Shown here: in pieces, positions 7,490 through 18,539 of the stretch
Position numbering within the stretch: position 1 is the stretch's first letter
Layout: every line of letters begins with the position of its first letter
NCBI RefSeq assembly: GCF_007828045.1
Contig: NZ_VITN01000001.1
Location: 372,001-436,000, forward strand
DNA length: 64,000 bases
Source of the DNA: Nitrospirillum amazonense
GTDB taxonomy: Bacteria > Pseudomonadota > Alphaproteobacteria > Azospirillales > Azospirillaceae
Direction: 5' to 3'
The notes under the pieces: generated by a model
Database searches by the model: none
Told to the model about the DNA's origin: nothing
Seen by the model: only the letters and a program-made list of their open reading frames with translations
Program-made: the position numbers and the translations under genes

Positions 7490-9553
7490 TCAGGCCGTGC
7501 GCACGCCGCCCAGGAAGCCCGCCACGTCGCCCTTCAGCCGTTCCGCCCGGTCGGTCATGGAGGTGGCCGCCTGGCGCAGGTCGCCCGCCACGGTGGTGGA
7601 TTGTTCCACGGCACTGCGCACGTCATCGATGCTGGCGGTGATCTGGTGGGTGGACATGGCCACCTCCTGCACGTTGCGGGCGATCTCCTGCGTCGCCGCC
7701 CCCTGTTCCTCCACAGCCGCCGCGATGCCGGCGGTGATGCCGCCCATGGTGTGGATGACGTCGGAGATGGCGCGCACCCCGGCCACGGCGCTGCGCGTCA
7801 CCATTTGGATCTCCCCGATCTGGCGGGTGATCTCGTCCGTCGCCTGGGCCGTCTGGTTGGCCAGGTTCTTGACCTCCGCCGCCACGACGGCGAAGCCCTT
7901 GCCCGCCTCGCCGGCCCGCGCCGCCTCGATGGTGGCGTTCAGCGCCAGCAGGTTGGTCTGGCTGGCGATGGCCGTGATCAGGCCCACGATCTCCCCGATT
8001 TTGGCGCTGGCGGTGGCCAGCACGGCGATGGACTGGTCCGTTTCCTCCGCCTTGGCCATGGCGTCGTTGGCGATGGTGGTGGATTGGGCCATCTGCCGGC
8101 TGATCTCGGAGATGGAGGCCGACAGTTCTTCCGCCGCCGCGGCCACGGTGTTGATGCCGCTGGACGCGGTCTGGGCGGCGCTGGCCACGGTGGCGGCCTG
8201 GCGGCTGGACTGCTGCGCCGTCTCCGTCATGGCGGCGGAGGTGGCGGCCAGGTGGTCCGCCGCCTCCTCCATGGCGTTCAAGCCGACGGTGGCACGGCTG
8301 TCGAAGTCGCGGCACAGCCCGTCCACCGCCCGGGCGCGGTCCAACGCCGCCTGGCGGGCGGCGGCGGCCTCGCGCTCGGCCGCGCGGGCCTGGGCGGCGT
8401 TGTCGCGCAGCACGGTCAGGGCGATCGCCATGGCGCCCACTTCGTCCCGCACGCGGGGCGCGGCGATGGCCACCTCCAGGTCGCCTTCCGCCAGGCGGGT
8501 GATGGCCTGGGTCAGGTCCTTGATGGGATGGGTCACGCGGCGGCGCAGCACCCAGGCCACCAGGGCGGTGATGGCGACGACGAAGGCCAGGGTGAGACCG
8601 CCCACCACCAGGCGCCAGCGCGCCTCCGCCAGGGCATCGCGGTTCATGTCGCGCGCCGTCTCCAGCGCGCGGTCGCGCAGGATCAGCGCATTATCCAGCA
8701 TGGGGCTGGTCCAGGCGCGCCAGGCGGCGTTGTCCATCGGGCTGGCGGCCCCGGTGCGCGCCGCCTCCAGGATGGCCTGGTAGCGCGGTTCCCCCTCCTT
8801 CATCAGGGTGGCCTCCTCGGTCGCCAGCGCTTCGGCCAGCTTGGCCGGGCTGCCCAGGTTGGCCACCGCCTGGGTCTGCAGCTGCCACAGGGTGGCCACC
8901 TGGCCGGTCAGCCGGGTGGCGGTCTGCAGGCGCTTGGCGTCCAGCGCCTGGCCCGCCTGGAACAGGCTGAGGATGGCGGAGCGGGTGCCGGCGGCGGCGC
9001 GCAGGTCCTGCGCCATGGTGGCGATCTGCAGGGGTACCGTCAGGTCGGCGGATGAGGCGGCGGTACGGCGGAACGCCAGGTCGGCGGCGTGGTCCACCGC
9101 GCCGGCCGCGGCGGCGATGCCGTCCTGCATCCGTCCGGCGCCGTCCGCCACCCGGTCGGCCTTGGCCTTGGATGTCTCGGCCTTGGCGCCCGCGCGCATG
9201 TCGGTCAGCAGCTTTTCCGCCTGCGCCAGACCGGCGGCGTCCAGGCCGGCGACCGTGGTGCTGCTCCGGGCGGCGGCCAGGGCGGCGTCCGTGGCCGCCA
9301 TGGCCTTGCCCGGCCCACCGCCGGTGCCGATATCCACCGGGCCGTCGGCGCTGAAGGCGCCGTTCCAGGCGGCCCGTTCCGACGCCAGCAGCGCCCCCAG
9401 CCGCAAGGTGTCGCCATAGGCCGCCAGGGTGCGCCCGGCGGCGGCTTGCGCCGCCAAATCACGGGCGGCGACGAAGGCGATGATGCCCGACAGGGCGACG
9501 GCCAGGGCGGCGACGCCGCCGATACCCGACAAGACGGTCTTGCTGATGTTCAT
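7490..9553 (-). CDS. Methyl-accepting chemotaxis protein
   Basis: A 687-residue transmembrane chemoreceptor. TM1 is near residues 8-30; a large mostly helical periplasmic domain (about 31-315, Ala-rich, resembling nitrate/nitrite-sensor-type four-helix domains) is followed by TM2 (about 315-337) and a HAMP domain ([25 protein letters not shown]). A long coiled-coil signalling domain contains the hairpin core [20 protein letters not shown], then [20 protein letters not shown] and [19 protein letters not shown]. No C-terminal CheR-tethering pentapeptide is present. It should relay an unknown periplasmic ligand to a CheA/CheW complex encoded elsewhere. A promoter-like sequence lies about 55-85 bp upstream of the start. 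Confidence 0.95.
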   Translation of the reverse strand: MNISKTVLSGIGGVAALAVALSGIIAFVAARDLAAQAAAGRTLAAYGDTLRLGALLASERAAWNGAFSADGPVDIGTGGGPGKAMAATDAALAAARSSTTVAGLDAAGLAQAEKLLTDMRAGAKAETSKAKADRVADGAGRMQDGIAAAAGAVDHAADLAFRRTAASSADLTVPLQIATMAQDLRAAAGTRSAILSLFQAGQALDAKRLQTATRLTGQVATLWQLQTQAVANLGSPAKLAEALATEEATLMKEGEPRYQAILEAARTGAASPMDNAAWRAWTSPMLDNALILRDRALETARDMNRDALAEARWRLVVGGLTLAFVVAITALVAWVLRRRVTHPIKDLTQAITRLAEGDLEVAIAAPRVRDEVGAMAIALTVLRDNAAQARAAEREAAAARQAALDRARAVDGLCRDFDSRATVGLNAMEEAADHLAATSAAMTETAQQSSRQAATVASAAQTASSGINTVAAAAEELSASISEISRQMAQSTTIANDAMAKAEETDQSIAVLATASAKIGEIVGLITAIASQTNLLALNATIEAARAGEAGKGFAVVAAEVKNLANQTAQATDEITRQIGEIQMVTRSAVAGVRAISDVIHTMGGITAGIAAAVEEQGAATQEIARNVQEVAMSTHQITASIDDVRSAVEQSTTVAGDLRQAATSMTDRAERLKGDVAGFLGGVRTA

Positions 9554-9608
9554 AGGGCATTTCCTGGCTGGCCGGGGGTGGACAGGGGCGCTTTCCGTTA
9601 AATAAGCG

Positions 9609-9637
9609 ATATAACGTCCAGGTTAAGGTTGCGTGAA
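9609..9637 (-). promoter_or_regulatory. Sigma-70-like promoter for the chemoreceptor gene
   Basis: Read on the minus strand, TTCACG and TTATAT are separated by 17 bp, with the -10 element ending 55 bp before the ATG. This is the best housekeeping-type promoter in the gap between the chemoreceptor and the HxlR gene. Confidence 0.45.
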
Positions 9638-9654
9638 CCATAACGCCCGCCCGC

Positions 9655-10032
9655 CTAGCTGGCGTCGTATCGAACGCGCGCGTCTTGGATGGTCTCCTGA
9701 TTGATGTTCGCCCACGTGACGAGGGCCATTACTGGTGCAAGAAGCGTCCGTCCAACACTCGTCAACTCATAATCCACGCGCGGCGGAATAGTTGGGAACA
9801 ATGTCCGCTTCACCAACCCGTTACGTTCCAGTCCGCGCAAGTTGATCGTCAGCATCCGTTGTGAGATGCCGTCGATCCGACGCCGCAGTTCATTGAACCG
9901 AACAGGTCCATCTTTGAGCGTTGCGATGATGTACAGAGTCCATTTGTCGCCGATGAGATCGAGGATTTCCCGAACCATCCCGCAGTCGGCACCTTCGCCG
10001 GGGGTAGGAAAATCAATGTCACTGAGTGTCAT
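9655..10032 (-). CDS. HxlR-family transcriptional regulator
   Basis: A 125-residue winged-helix repressor of the HxlR/YodB/QorR type. After a short N-terminal arm comes Cys17 in [19 protein letters not shown], the position of the redox-sensing Cys of this family, then [31 protein letters not shown] (recognition helix) and the wing [12 protein letters not shown]. Family members sense quinones, aldehydes or diamide through that Cys and repress a divergent detoxification enzyme. Here the divergent gene is an azoreductase, matching the YodB-AzoR1 arrangement known from Bacillus subtilis. A GTAA-N7-TTAC palindrome lies between the two genes. Codon use is less GC-biased than in the chemoreceptor next door, which suggests acquisition with the following four genes. 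Confidence 0.92.
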   Translation of the reverse strand: MTLSDIDFPTPGEGADCGMVREILDLIGDKWTLYIIATLKDGPVRFNELRRRIDGISQRMLTINLRGLERNGLVKRTLFPTIPPRVDYELTSVGRTLLAPVMALVTWANINQETIQDARVRYDAS

Positions 10033-10079
10033 GGGAGTGCCTTCTTGCGAGGGACAGGGCAGTCACCCTAATAGTGCTG

Positions 10080-10094
10080 GTAACAAAAATTTAC
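10080..10094. promoter_or_regulatory. GTAA-N7-TTAC palindrome, likely HxlR operator
   Basis: This perfect dyad is centred about 32 bp before the azoreductase start in the divergent regulator/enzyme gap. Dyads of this spacing are typical binding sites for HxlR-family dimers, so repression of azoR by the neighbouring regulator is inferred. Confidence 0.55.
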
Positions 10095-10118
10095 TGCCCT
10101 ATTCACGTCGGAGCAACC

Positions 10119-10739
10119 ATGACCAACATCCTCCTCGTCACATCGAGCCCTCGTGGCGCCGAGAGCCTGTCCACCCGTTTCGCGACTGAGATCGCCGAAG
10201 GCCTCAAGGGTCGCTTGGGCGGCACCCTTTTGACCCGCGATCTCGCGGCCAACCCCCTGCCGCATATCGCGCAGGCCTACATTCACGGCCGCGTCACGGC
10301 CCCCGGGGCGCGCACGCCCGAGCAGGTCGAGGCGGTCGACCTTGCACAGGCGCTCGTCGATGAGGTGAAGGCTGCTGATGTCATTGTCCTGGGTTCGGGC
10401 ATGATCAATTTCGGCCCGCCGTCGCAGCTCAAGGCCTGGTTCGATCATATCACTTGGCCGGGCGTGACCTTTGGCTATAGCGGAGCCGGCAGGCCGCAGG
10501 GACTGCTGACCGGCAACAAGGTCTATCTGGTCACTGCCACGGGCGGCGTCTTCTCGGAAGGCGACTGGGCGGCCTTTGATTTCCAGACCGGCTATCTGCG
10601 CCACCTCTTGGGCTTCATCGGCCTGACCGACATCGAAATCGTCCGCGTGGAAGGCACCGTCTTCGGGCCCGAGGCGGCCAAGGCCGCTATCGCCGCCACC
10701 GAAGCCCAGGTTCGCGCGGTCTTGGAAAAAGCCGCCTGA
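10119..10739 (+). CDS. azoR: FMN-dependent NADH:azoreductase / quinone reductase (AzoR type)
   Basis: This 206-residue flavodoxin-fold enzyme reduces azo bonds and quinones with NAD(P)H using FMN. It shows the FMN phosphate loop [14 protein letters not shown] (about 9-22), the region [31 protein letters not shown], in which the usual PMYNF/N-x-P-S-x-LK pattern is recognisable, and [30 protein letters not shown] at the dimer and FMN ring site. I chose the ATG that begins [13 protein letters not shown]; the frame extends upstream into the regulator's start without a better signal. It probably detoxifies electrophilic quinones, controlled by the divergent HxlR protein. It heads a four-gene + strand block with related redox functions. 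Confidence 0.93.
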   Translation: MTNILLVTSSPRGAESLSTRFATEIAEGLKGRLGGTLLTRDLAANPLPHIAQAYIHGRVTAPGARTPEQVEAVDLAQALVDEVKAADVIVLGSGMINFGPPSQLKAWFDHITWPGVTFGYSGAGRPQGLLTGNKVYLVTATGGVFSEGDWAAFDFQTGYLRHLLGFIGLTDIEIVRVEGTVFGPEAAKAAIAATEAQVRAVLEKAA

Positions 10740-10834
10740 AGGCGGGCCGGCCGACCGCTCGGGCCGTGCGCGCGACCCTGCCTGTCAGCGGCTGGAGCGG
10801 TCGATCCAAGCCAAAAAACCACAAGGAAGATGAG

Positions 10835-11479
10835 ATGAAGATCGCTCTCTTCGGAGGGACCGGACCAACCGGAAGATACATTATCGAAGAGGCGCTCCGG
10901 CAAGGATATGAGCTGTCCGTCTACACGCGCGATGCCGGAAAGCTCTCGGCCTTTGGCGGCAAGGTCGATGTCGTCGTCGGTGACCTGAACAATCGGGAAG
11001 CGATCAAAGCATGCGTCGCGGGCGCGGACGCGGCGATCAGCGCCCTGGGGCCCAACAGTCTGAAAGCGCGCGAGAAGCGGCCGATCATGCGCGGCGTCGG
11101 CACGATCATCTCTGTCATGGAAGAGCTGAACGTTCGTCGATTCATCCAGATTTCGACGGCCGCCTATCGTGATCCGAAGGACGGTTTCGACTTCAAGTCA
11201 CAGGCATTCGTCATGCTGTTCAAGCTGATCGTTCACAACGCCTATGACGACATCAAGGCGACCGCTGAACTGGTGAGCAAATCGCATCTCGACTGGACGC
11301 TGGTCCGGATTCCCAACCTCAAGGATGGGTCCGCAACAGGCCAAGTGGACGTCGGCTGGTACGGCAAGACGAAGCTCGGCATGAAGCTGTTCCGCGGGAA
11401 TCTTGCGAAATTCCTGATCGATCAGGTCGCGGCCAAGGAGTTCGTGCGCGCTGCGCCGGGGATAGCCGATCACATCTGA
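10835..11479 (+). CDS. NAD(P)H-binding, NmrA/SDR-a5-like protein
   Basis: A 214-residue atypical short-chain dehydrogenase. The Rossmann motif is at the extreme N-terminus (KIALFGGTGPTGRYIIEEAL), followed by VVVGDLNNREAIKACVAGADAAISALG, typical of NAD(P)H-binding proteins such as YwnB and biliverdin-reductase-B-like enzymes. The classical YxxxK is not in the normal place; YDDIKATAELVSKSHLDWTLVRIP occupies the equivalent helix and is the form found in this subgroup. The start has an AAGGA site 8-10 nt upstream. It may act as a flavin or quinone reductase or as a redox-sensing regulator. It is flanked by azoR and an SDR gene on the same strand. Confidence 0.85.
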   Translation: MKIALFGGTGPTGRYIIEEALRQGYELSVYTRDAGKLSAFGGKVDVVVGDLNNREAIKACVAGADAAISALGPNSLKAREKRPIMRGVGTIISVMEELNVRRFIQISTAAYRDPKDGFDFKSQAFVMLFKLIVHNAYDDIKATAELVSKSHLDWTLVRIPNLKDGSATGQVDVGWYGKTKLGMKLFRGNLAKFLIDQVAAKEFVRAAPGIADHI

Positions 11480-11633
11480 GGATAGATGGATCGTCAATTT
11501 GCGGGCATGCGCGCTGCGCCGCCGCCGGTGCACCACTCGATCGGCGTGGCGGCTCGTAACGTCGAGTGCGGTTCGGCGTGGCGTTCAGGATCGGCAGACT
11601 CAAAGCGCGTGCGTTCAGAACGAGGAGATATTC

Positions 11634-12605
11634 GTGCCATCCGAGGGATTTACGACGGCCGATGTGCCCGACCAATCAGGTAAATGCTTCATCGTCACGG
11701 GGGCCAATACGGGCATAGGCTTCGAAGTGGCGAGTGCGCTGGCGGCGCGGCGCGCGCGAGTGCTGCTCGCGTGCCGCGACGAAGCGAAGGCGAGAGCCGG
11801 GATGGACAAAATCCGGCGGAAGACCCCGGGCGCTGACCTCGCTTTCCTACCCCTCGATCTGGCAGACTTGGCGAGTGTGCGACGGGCGGCTGAACTGGCC
11901 GCCAAGGAGCCGCGTGTTGACGTGCTGATCAACAATGCCGGCGTGCAGGGGCCGACGTTGAAGCACACAGCGCAGGGCTTCGAGCAGACGTTCGGCGTCA
12001 ATCACCTTGGTTGCTTCGCGGTCACGGCGCTGCTGCTACCCAAGCTCATGGAAATGCCCGGATCGCGCGTCGTTGTCACGAGCAGCGGGCAGCACAGGGG
12101 CGCGAAGATCGAATGGGAAGACCTTAACGCGCAGAAGAACTACAAATGGCTCCCGCGCTATGGCGCCAGCAAGCTCGCGAACCTGCTCTTCGTCTTCGAA
12201 CTGGACCGGCGGCTGAGGGCGGCAGGAGCGCCGGTAACGGCGGTAGCCTGCCATCCGGGTCTTGTCGGAACGAACCTCGCCCGCGGCAGCTGGTGGGGCA
12301 ACATAGCGATGTCGCTGATCGGCTTGCTATTCGCCAAGCCCGCGATGGGCGCCTGGGGCGCGCTGCACGCAGCGACCGGGCGTATAAAGCCTGGCGGTTA
12401 CTACGGGCCAACGGGATTCTCCGGGCTGCGAGGTCCTTCCGGTGAAGGTGTTCCCTCTGAGGAGGCGAGGAGCCCGCAGGTCGCCAAACGACTCTGGGAT
12501 GTGTCCGTCAAGATGACCGGCATCGACCCCGGCTTGCCGCTCTGGAACCCTGTCGTCGAGCGCAATGGAGCCGGAAAGGTCCCGCCCACGCCACCGCCGT
12601 CATAA
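11634..12605 (+). CDS. Short-chain dehydrogenase/reductase, retinol-dehydrogenase-like
   Basis: A 323-residue classical SDR. It begins at a GTG with GAGGAG 6-11 nt upstream; the longer frame has no site. The cofactor motif is FIVTGANTGIGFEVASALAA (TGxxxGIG), then NNAGV, catalytic Ser in VVVTSSGQHRG, and YGASKLANLLF (Tyr-x-x-x-Lys), followed by ACHPGLVGTNL. The Arg in ARVLLACRDEAKA suggests NADP(H) preference. This layout and the long C-terminal tail resemble the retinol dehydrogenase/WW-oxidoreductase subgroup, whose bacterial members reduce assorted aldehydes and ketones. It follows the NmrA-like gene after a 154-bp gap on the same strand in the lower-GC block. Confidence 0.92.
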   Translation: MPSEGFTTADVPDQSGKCFIVTGANTGIGFEVASALAARRARVLLACRDEAKARAGMDKIRRKTPGADLAFLPLDLADLASVRRAAELAAKEPRVDVLINNAGVQGPTLKHTAQGFEQTFGVNHLGCFAVTALLLPKLMEMPGSRVVVTSSGQHRGAKIEWEDLNAQKNYKWLPRYGASKLANLLFVFELDRRLRAAGAPVTAVACHPGLVGTNLARGSWWGNIAMSLIGLLFAKPAMGAWGALHAATGRIKPGGYYGPTGFSGLRGPSGEGVPSEEARSPQVAKRLWDVSVKMTGIDPGLPLWNPVVERNGAGKVPPTPPPS

Positions 12606-12729
12606 CCATTCATGGCGTGGATAGCTTCACCGACATTTCAGCCAGCTCGGTAGGCAGAACCGAGATCCGATGAGTGTGGGCTCGGATTAATCCCAGTGCT
12701 GTCGGCTCAATGACCACAAGGATGGCATA

Positions 12730-13371
12730 ATGCTGCAAATCGACCTTTACACCGAAATCACCTGTCCCTGGTGCATCGTCGGGCATCACCGTCTCGATAA
12801 GGTCCTGGCGGAGCGCTTCCCTGGGTTGGACGTGGATATCCGTCAACATCCGGTGCTTCTGCTTCCCGATGCGCCGGCGGAGGGCCTCTACATTCCCGAT
12901 CTCCTCCTGGCACGCTATGGCGTGACTGATCCAAAGGCATCGTTCGCCCGGCCAGAGGCGGAAGCACGGGCGTCCGGCCTTGACCTTGACCTGAGCCGCC
13001 AGCCCTGGACTTACAGGACGCAGGCGGCGCACGGGCTAATCCTTGCGGCGCGCGCACGGGGGACGCAGCATCAACTCGCGGTCGCGATCACCCATGCCCA
13101 TTTTCTGAAAGCGAAGAACATTTCAGACGCCGATGTCCTTGCGGATATCGCCGTGGCCTATGGGTTCGAACGCGAGGAAGCCCGCGCGATAGCGCTCGAT
13201 CCCCAGCAACACGGCCGTGTCGAGCGGGAGGCGGCCCAATCGATGGCGGCCGGGGTCAGGTCGGTTCCTCACTTCGTTTTCGGCGGGCGCATCGCCATCA
13301 ACGGGGGACGCAGCGAAGACGAGATTGCATCGGCCATCCGCGAAGCTGCGGGTGCTGTTGCTTCCGCCTAA
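12730..13371 (+). CDS. DsbA-family (FrnE-like) thiol oxidoreductase
   Basis: This 213-residue protein has a DsbA/2-hydroxychromene-isomerase-like thioredoxin fold with an inserted helical domain. The active site CPWC (Cys12, Cys15) lies right after the first strand, and the cis-Pro motif is SVPHFVFGGRIAINGG near residues 178-193. It has no signal peptide, so it works in the cytosol like FrnE/polyketide-associated DsbA proteins, in which the protein reduces or isomerises disulfides or acts on glutathione adducts. It is the last gene of the HxlR-azoR block, 124 bp after the SDR. The gap upstream contains only a 6-bp dyad and no other feature I can support. Confidence 0.92.
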   Translation: MLQIDLYTEITCPWCIVGHHRLDKVLAERFPGLDVDIRQHPVLLLPDAPAEGLYIPDLLLARYGVTDPKASFARPEAEARASGLDLDLSRQPWTYRTQAAHGLILAARARGTQHQLAVAITHAHFLKAKNISDADVLADIAVAYGFEREEARAIALDPQQHGRVEREAAQSMAAGVRSVPHFVFGGRIAINGGRSEDEIASAIREAAGAVASA

Positions 13372-13484
13372 CGGCGGTCAGGCCGGTGGTTGGCTACGCC
13401 AGCAATTTACTGCCAAAGATAGTCCTTGCGTCCCAACTTGACCGCTGTCCGCGGGCCGAGGTGGACGTATAGTGGCGCCTGGGT

Positions 13485-16235
<2,751 letters not shown>

Positions 16236-16279
16236 AGGGCACGTATTACTGTGCCGTACAGGGCGGCGGGGGCCGTTTG

Positions 16280-16306
16280 TTGACAGCACTACCTGATCCA
16301 TATAGC
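16280..16306 (+). promoter_or_regulatory. Promoter candidate for the glycosyltransferase gene
   Basis: A consensus -35 (TTGACA) is followed 15 bp later by TATAGC (or TAGCGT at 17 bp), ending about 95 bp before the gene start, in an otherwise featureless 165-bp gap. Confidence 0.45.
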
Positions 16307-16400
16307 GTTCTGCGGAGCATCTCCCCTGGCCGATGTCAAGTAATAGATGGCATCTTTTCCTTGATCTGCCGAAAAATTGAAATAATGGTCTGTGCTGACG

Positions 16401-18539
16401 ATGACACTCTCTAGTAAGCCAGCTCCGCACGATGAGGGCGACGCGGCGCGTATTCTGGCGGAGCGGGACGGCGAAATCGCAAGCCTGACGCGAACCCTGG
16501 CGGATCGTGATCGCACCATTGCGTATCTCAACCAGCTCGCTGGGGAGCGCGGGCGTTCCTTGCAAAATACGGAAGCTGCGAACGTCGCGTTACGGGCTGA
16601 GCTGACACAAACCTATCAGTCGCGCAGCTGGCGGCTGACCAGCCCCTTGCGCTGGCTGTTGCGCCGGACGTTCCAGGGGCGCGCCTCGATAGCCACGCTG
16701 CTATGGGCCTTCAGACGCCGGGGCCCGAGGGCGACTCTCGCCGACGTTCGCCGGATTAGGCACGACCACGGCATTACCGGAATCAAGTTCTGGCTGCTGA
16801 ACGGCGTGGCGCCGGGCGGGGCGGCACAGGGCGAACCAGGCACCGATTTGGCCTCGACCAAGGGGGCCTTGGCGGATGTGCGCGGACCCGACGGCTATGT
16901 CTATCGCGCGCCCCGCCGGCCTGCGGATCTGGAGGCGCGGCTCAAGGAGCTGTCCACCACCTTCTCCATCGTGGTGCCCGTCTACAACACATCGCCGGCC
17001 CTGCTTGAGGCTGCGATCCGCTCGGTTGAGCAGCAGTGGTATCCGAATTGGCAGCTGGTGCTGGTGGATGACGCCAGCCCCAACCCGGCGACACGGGCGG
17101 CGTTGGAGCAGCCGCGCGATCCGCGCGTCACCATCCTGCGACAGGCGGCCAATCAGGGCATCTCCGGCGCCACCAACACCGGCCTGGCCGCCGCCACGGG
17201 CGATTTCGTCGTCTTCCTTGATCACGACGATGAACTGACGGCCGACTGCCTGTATGAGCTGGCATTGTGCATCGCGGCGCACGACCCGGACTTCGTCTAT
17301 AGCGACGAGGACAAGATCACCGAGGACGGCCGGTTCACGCAGCCGTTCTTCAAGCCGGACTGGTCGCCCGACACGATGATGAGCACGATGTACACGTGCC
17401 ACGTCAGCTGCGTCCGGCGCAGCCTGGTGAATGAGCTGGGGGGCCTCCGACCGGAATATGATGGCTGCCAGGATTGGGACCTGGTCCTGCGCCTGGCGGA
17501 GAGGACGACGCGCATCCAGCACGTGACCAAGGTGCTCTATCACTGGCGCATCATTCCGCAATCCACGGCGGCCGACCTCAACGCCAAGCCTTACGTCGTG
17601 TCCGTGTCTGAACGCTTGCGCGCCGACACCTTGGCCCGCCGCGGTCTGAAGGGCACGCTGGAGCCTCTGCCCCAGCTGCCCAGCTATCACCGGGTGCGCT
17701 ACGACATCCGGGGCACGCCCACCATCTCCATCATCATCCCCTCGCGCGACAACCAGCCGGTGCTGTCGGCCTGCCTTGACAGCATCCGCGCCCGGTCCAG
17801 CTATGACCGATATGAGATCGTGGTGCTGGACAACGGCAGCCGGGAACCGGCCACGCTGGGTTACCTGAACCGTATCCGGGCCTGGCCCGGGGTCAAGGTC
17901 ATCCGCCATGACGCCCCATTCAACTACTCGGAACTCAACAACCTGGGCGTCGCCGCCGCCACGGGGGACATCCTGTTGTTCCTGAATGATGATACCGAGG
18001 TGCTGACGACCGATTGGCTGGAGCGCATGGCGGGCTACGTGCAGCTGGGCCACGTGGGCGCCGTGGGGGCCAAGCTGCTGTACCCGGGTGGAGAGAAGAT
18101 ACAGCATGCCGGCGTGCTGAACTTGTTCAACGGGCCAAGCCATGCCTTCCTGCGCCAGGATCGGAACCACTACGGCTATTTCCTGCGTAACTTGCTGGAA
18201 TATAACTGGCTGGCCGTGACCGGCGCCTGCTTGATGGTGGAACGGCGCAAGTTCGAAGCGGTGGGCGGATTCGATGAGACCTTGCCCGTCGCCTACAACG
18301 ACGTGGATTTGTGCATGCGCCTGCATGAGGTTGGCTATTACAACGTCATGTGCCAGGCGGCCGAGTTGATCCACCACGAATCCATCAGCAGGGGCCTTGA
18401 TTTCGTGTCGCCGGAAAAGATGGCGCGGTTGGAGCAGGAGCGGGGCCGGCTTTATGACCGGCATCCCGGCTTGTTCCTGCACGATCCCTTTGGCAATCCC
18501 AACCTGCATCCCAATGGCGGCAATTTCGAGATCGCGTGA
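16401..18539 (+). CDS. Two-domain family 2 glycosyltransferase
   Basis: A roughly 712-residue GT2 protein. An N-terminal coiled coil (about 10-75) ends in SRSWRLTSPLRWLLRR, a linker typical of surface-polysaccharide glycosyltransferases. GT-A domain 1 (about 187-300) begins FSIVVPVYNTSPALLEAAI with DHDDE at the nucleotide-sugar/metal site; GT-A domain 2 (about 441-650) begins ISIIIPSRDNQPVL with NDDTEV, then the acceptor-side VAYNDVDLCMRLHEVGY. Both domains keep their Asp motifs, so it may add two successive sugars (rhamnan/O-antigen type). A GTG three codons earlier is an alternative start. Its stop overlaps the next start (TGATG), coupling it to the HAD-like gene. It converges on the exporter operon, supporting a shared glycan. 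Confidence 0.93.
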   Translation: MTLSSKPAPHDEGDAARILAERDGEIASLTRTLADRDRTIAYLNQLAGERGRSLQNTEAANVALRAELTQTYQSRSWRLTSPLRWLLRRTFQGRASIATLLWAFRRRGPRATLADVRRIRHDHGITGIKFWLLNGVAPGGAAQGEPGTDLASTKGALADVRGPDGYVYRAPRRPADLEARLKELSTTFSIVVPVYNTSPALLEAAIRSVEQQWYPNWQLVLVDDASPNPATRAALEQPRDPRVTILRQAANQGISGATNTGLAAATGDFVVFLDHDDELTADCLYELALCIAAHDPDFVYSDEDKITEDGRFTQPFFKPDWSPDTMMSTMYTCHVSCVRRSLVNELGGLRPEYDGCQDWDLVLRLAERTTRIQHVTKVLYHWRIIPQSTAADLNAKPYVVSVSERLRADTLARRGLKGTLEPLPQLPSYHRVRYDIRGTPTISIIIPSRDNQPVLSACLDSIRARSSYDRYEIVVLDNGSREPATLGYLNRIRAWPGVKVIRHDAPFNYSELNNLGVAAATGDILLFLNDDTEVLTTDWLERMAGYVQLGHVGAVGAKLLYPGGEKIQHAGVLNLFNGPSHAFLRQDRNHYGYFLRNLLEYNWLAVTGACLMVERRKFEAVGGFDETLPVAYNDVDLCMRLHEVGYYNVMCQAAELIHHESISRGLDFVSPEKMARLEQERGRLYDRHPGLFLHDPFGNPNLHPNGGNFEIA

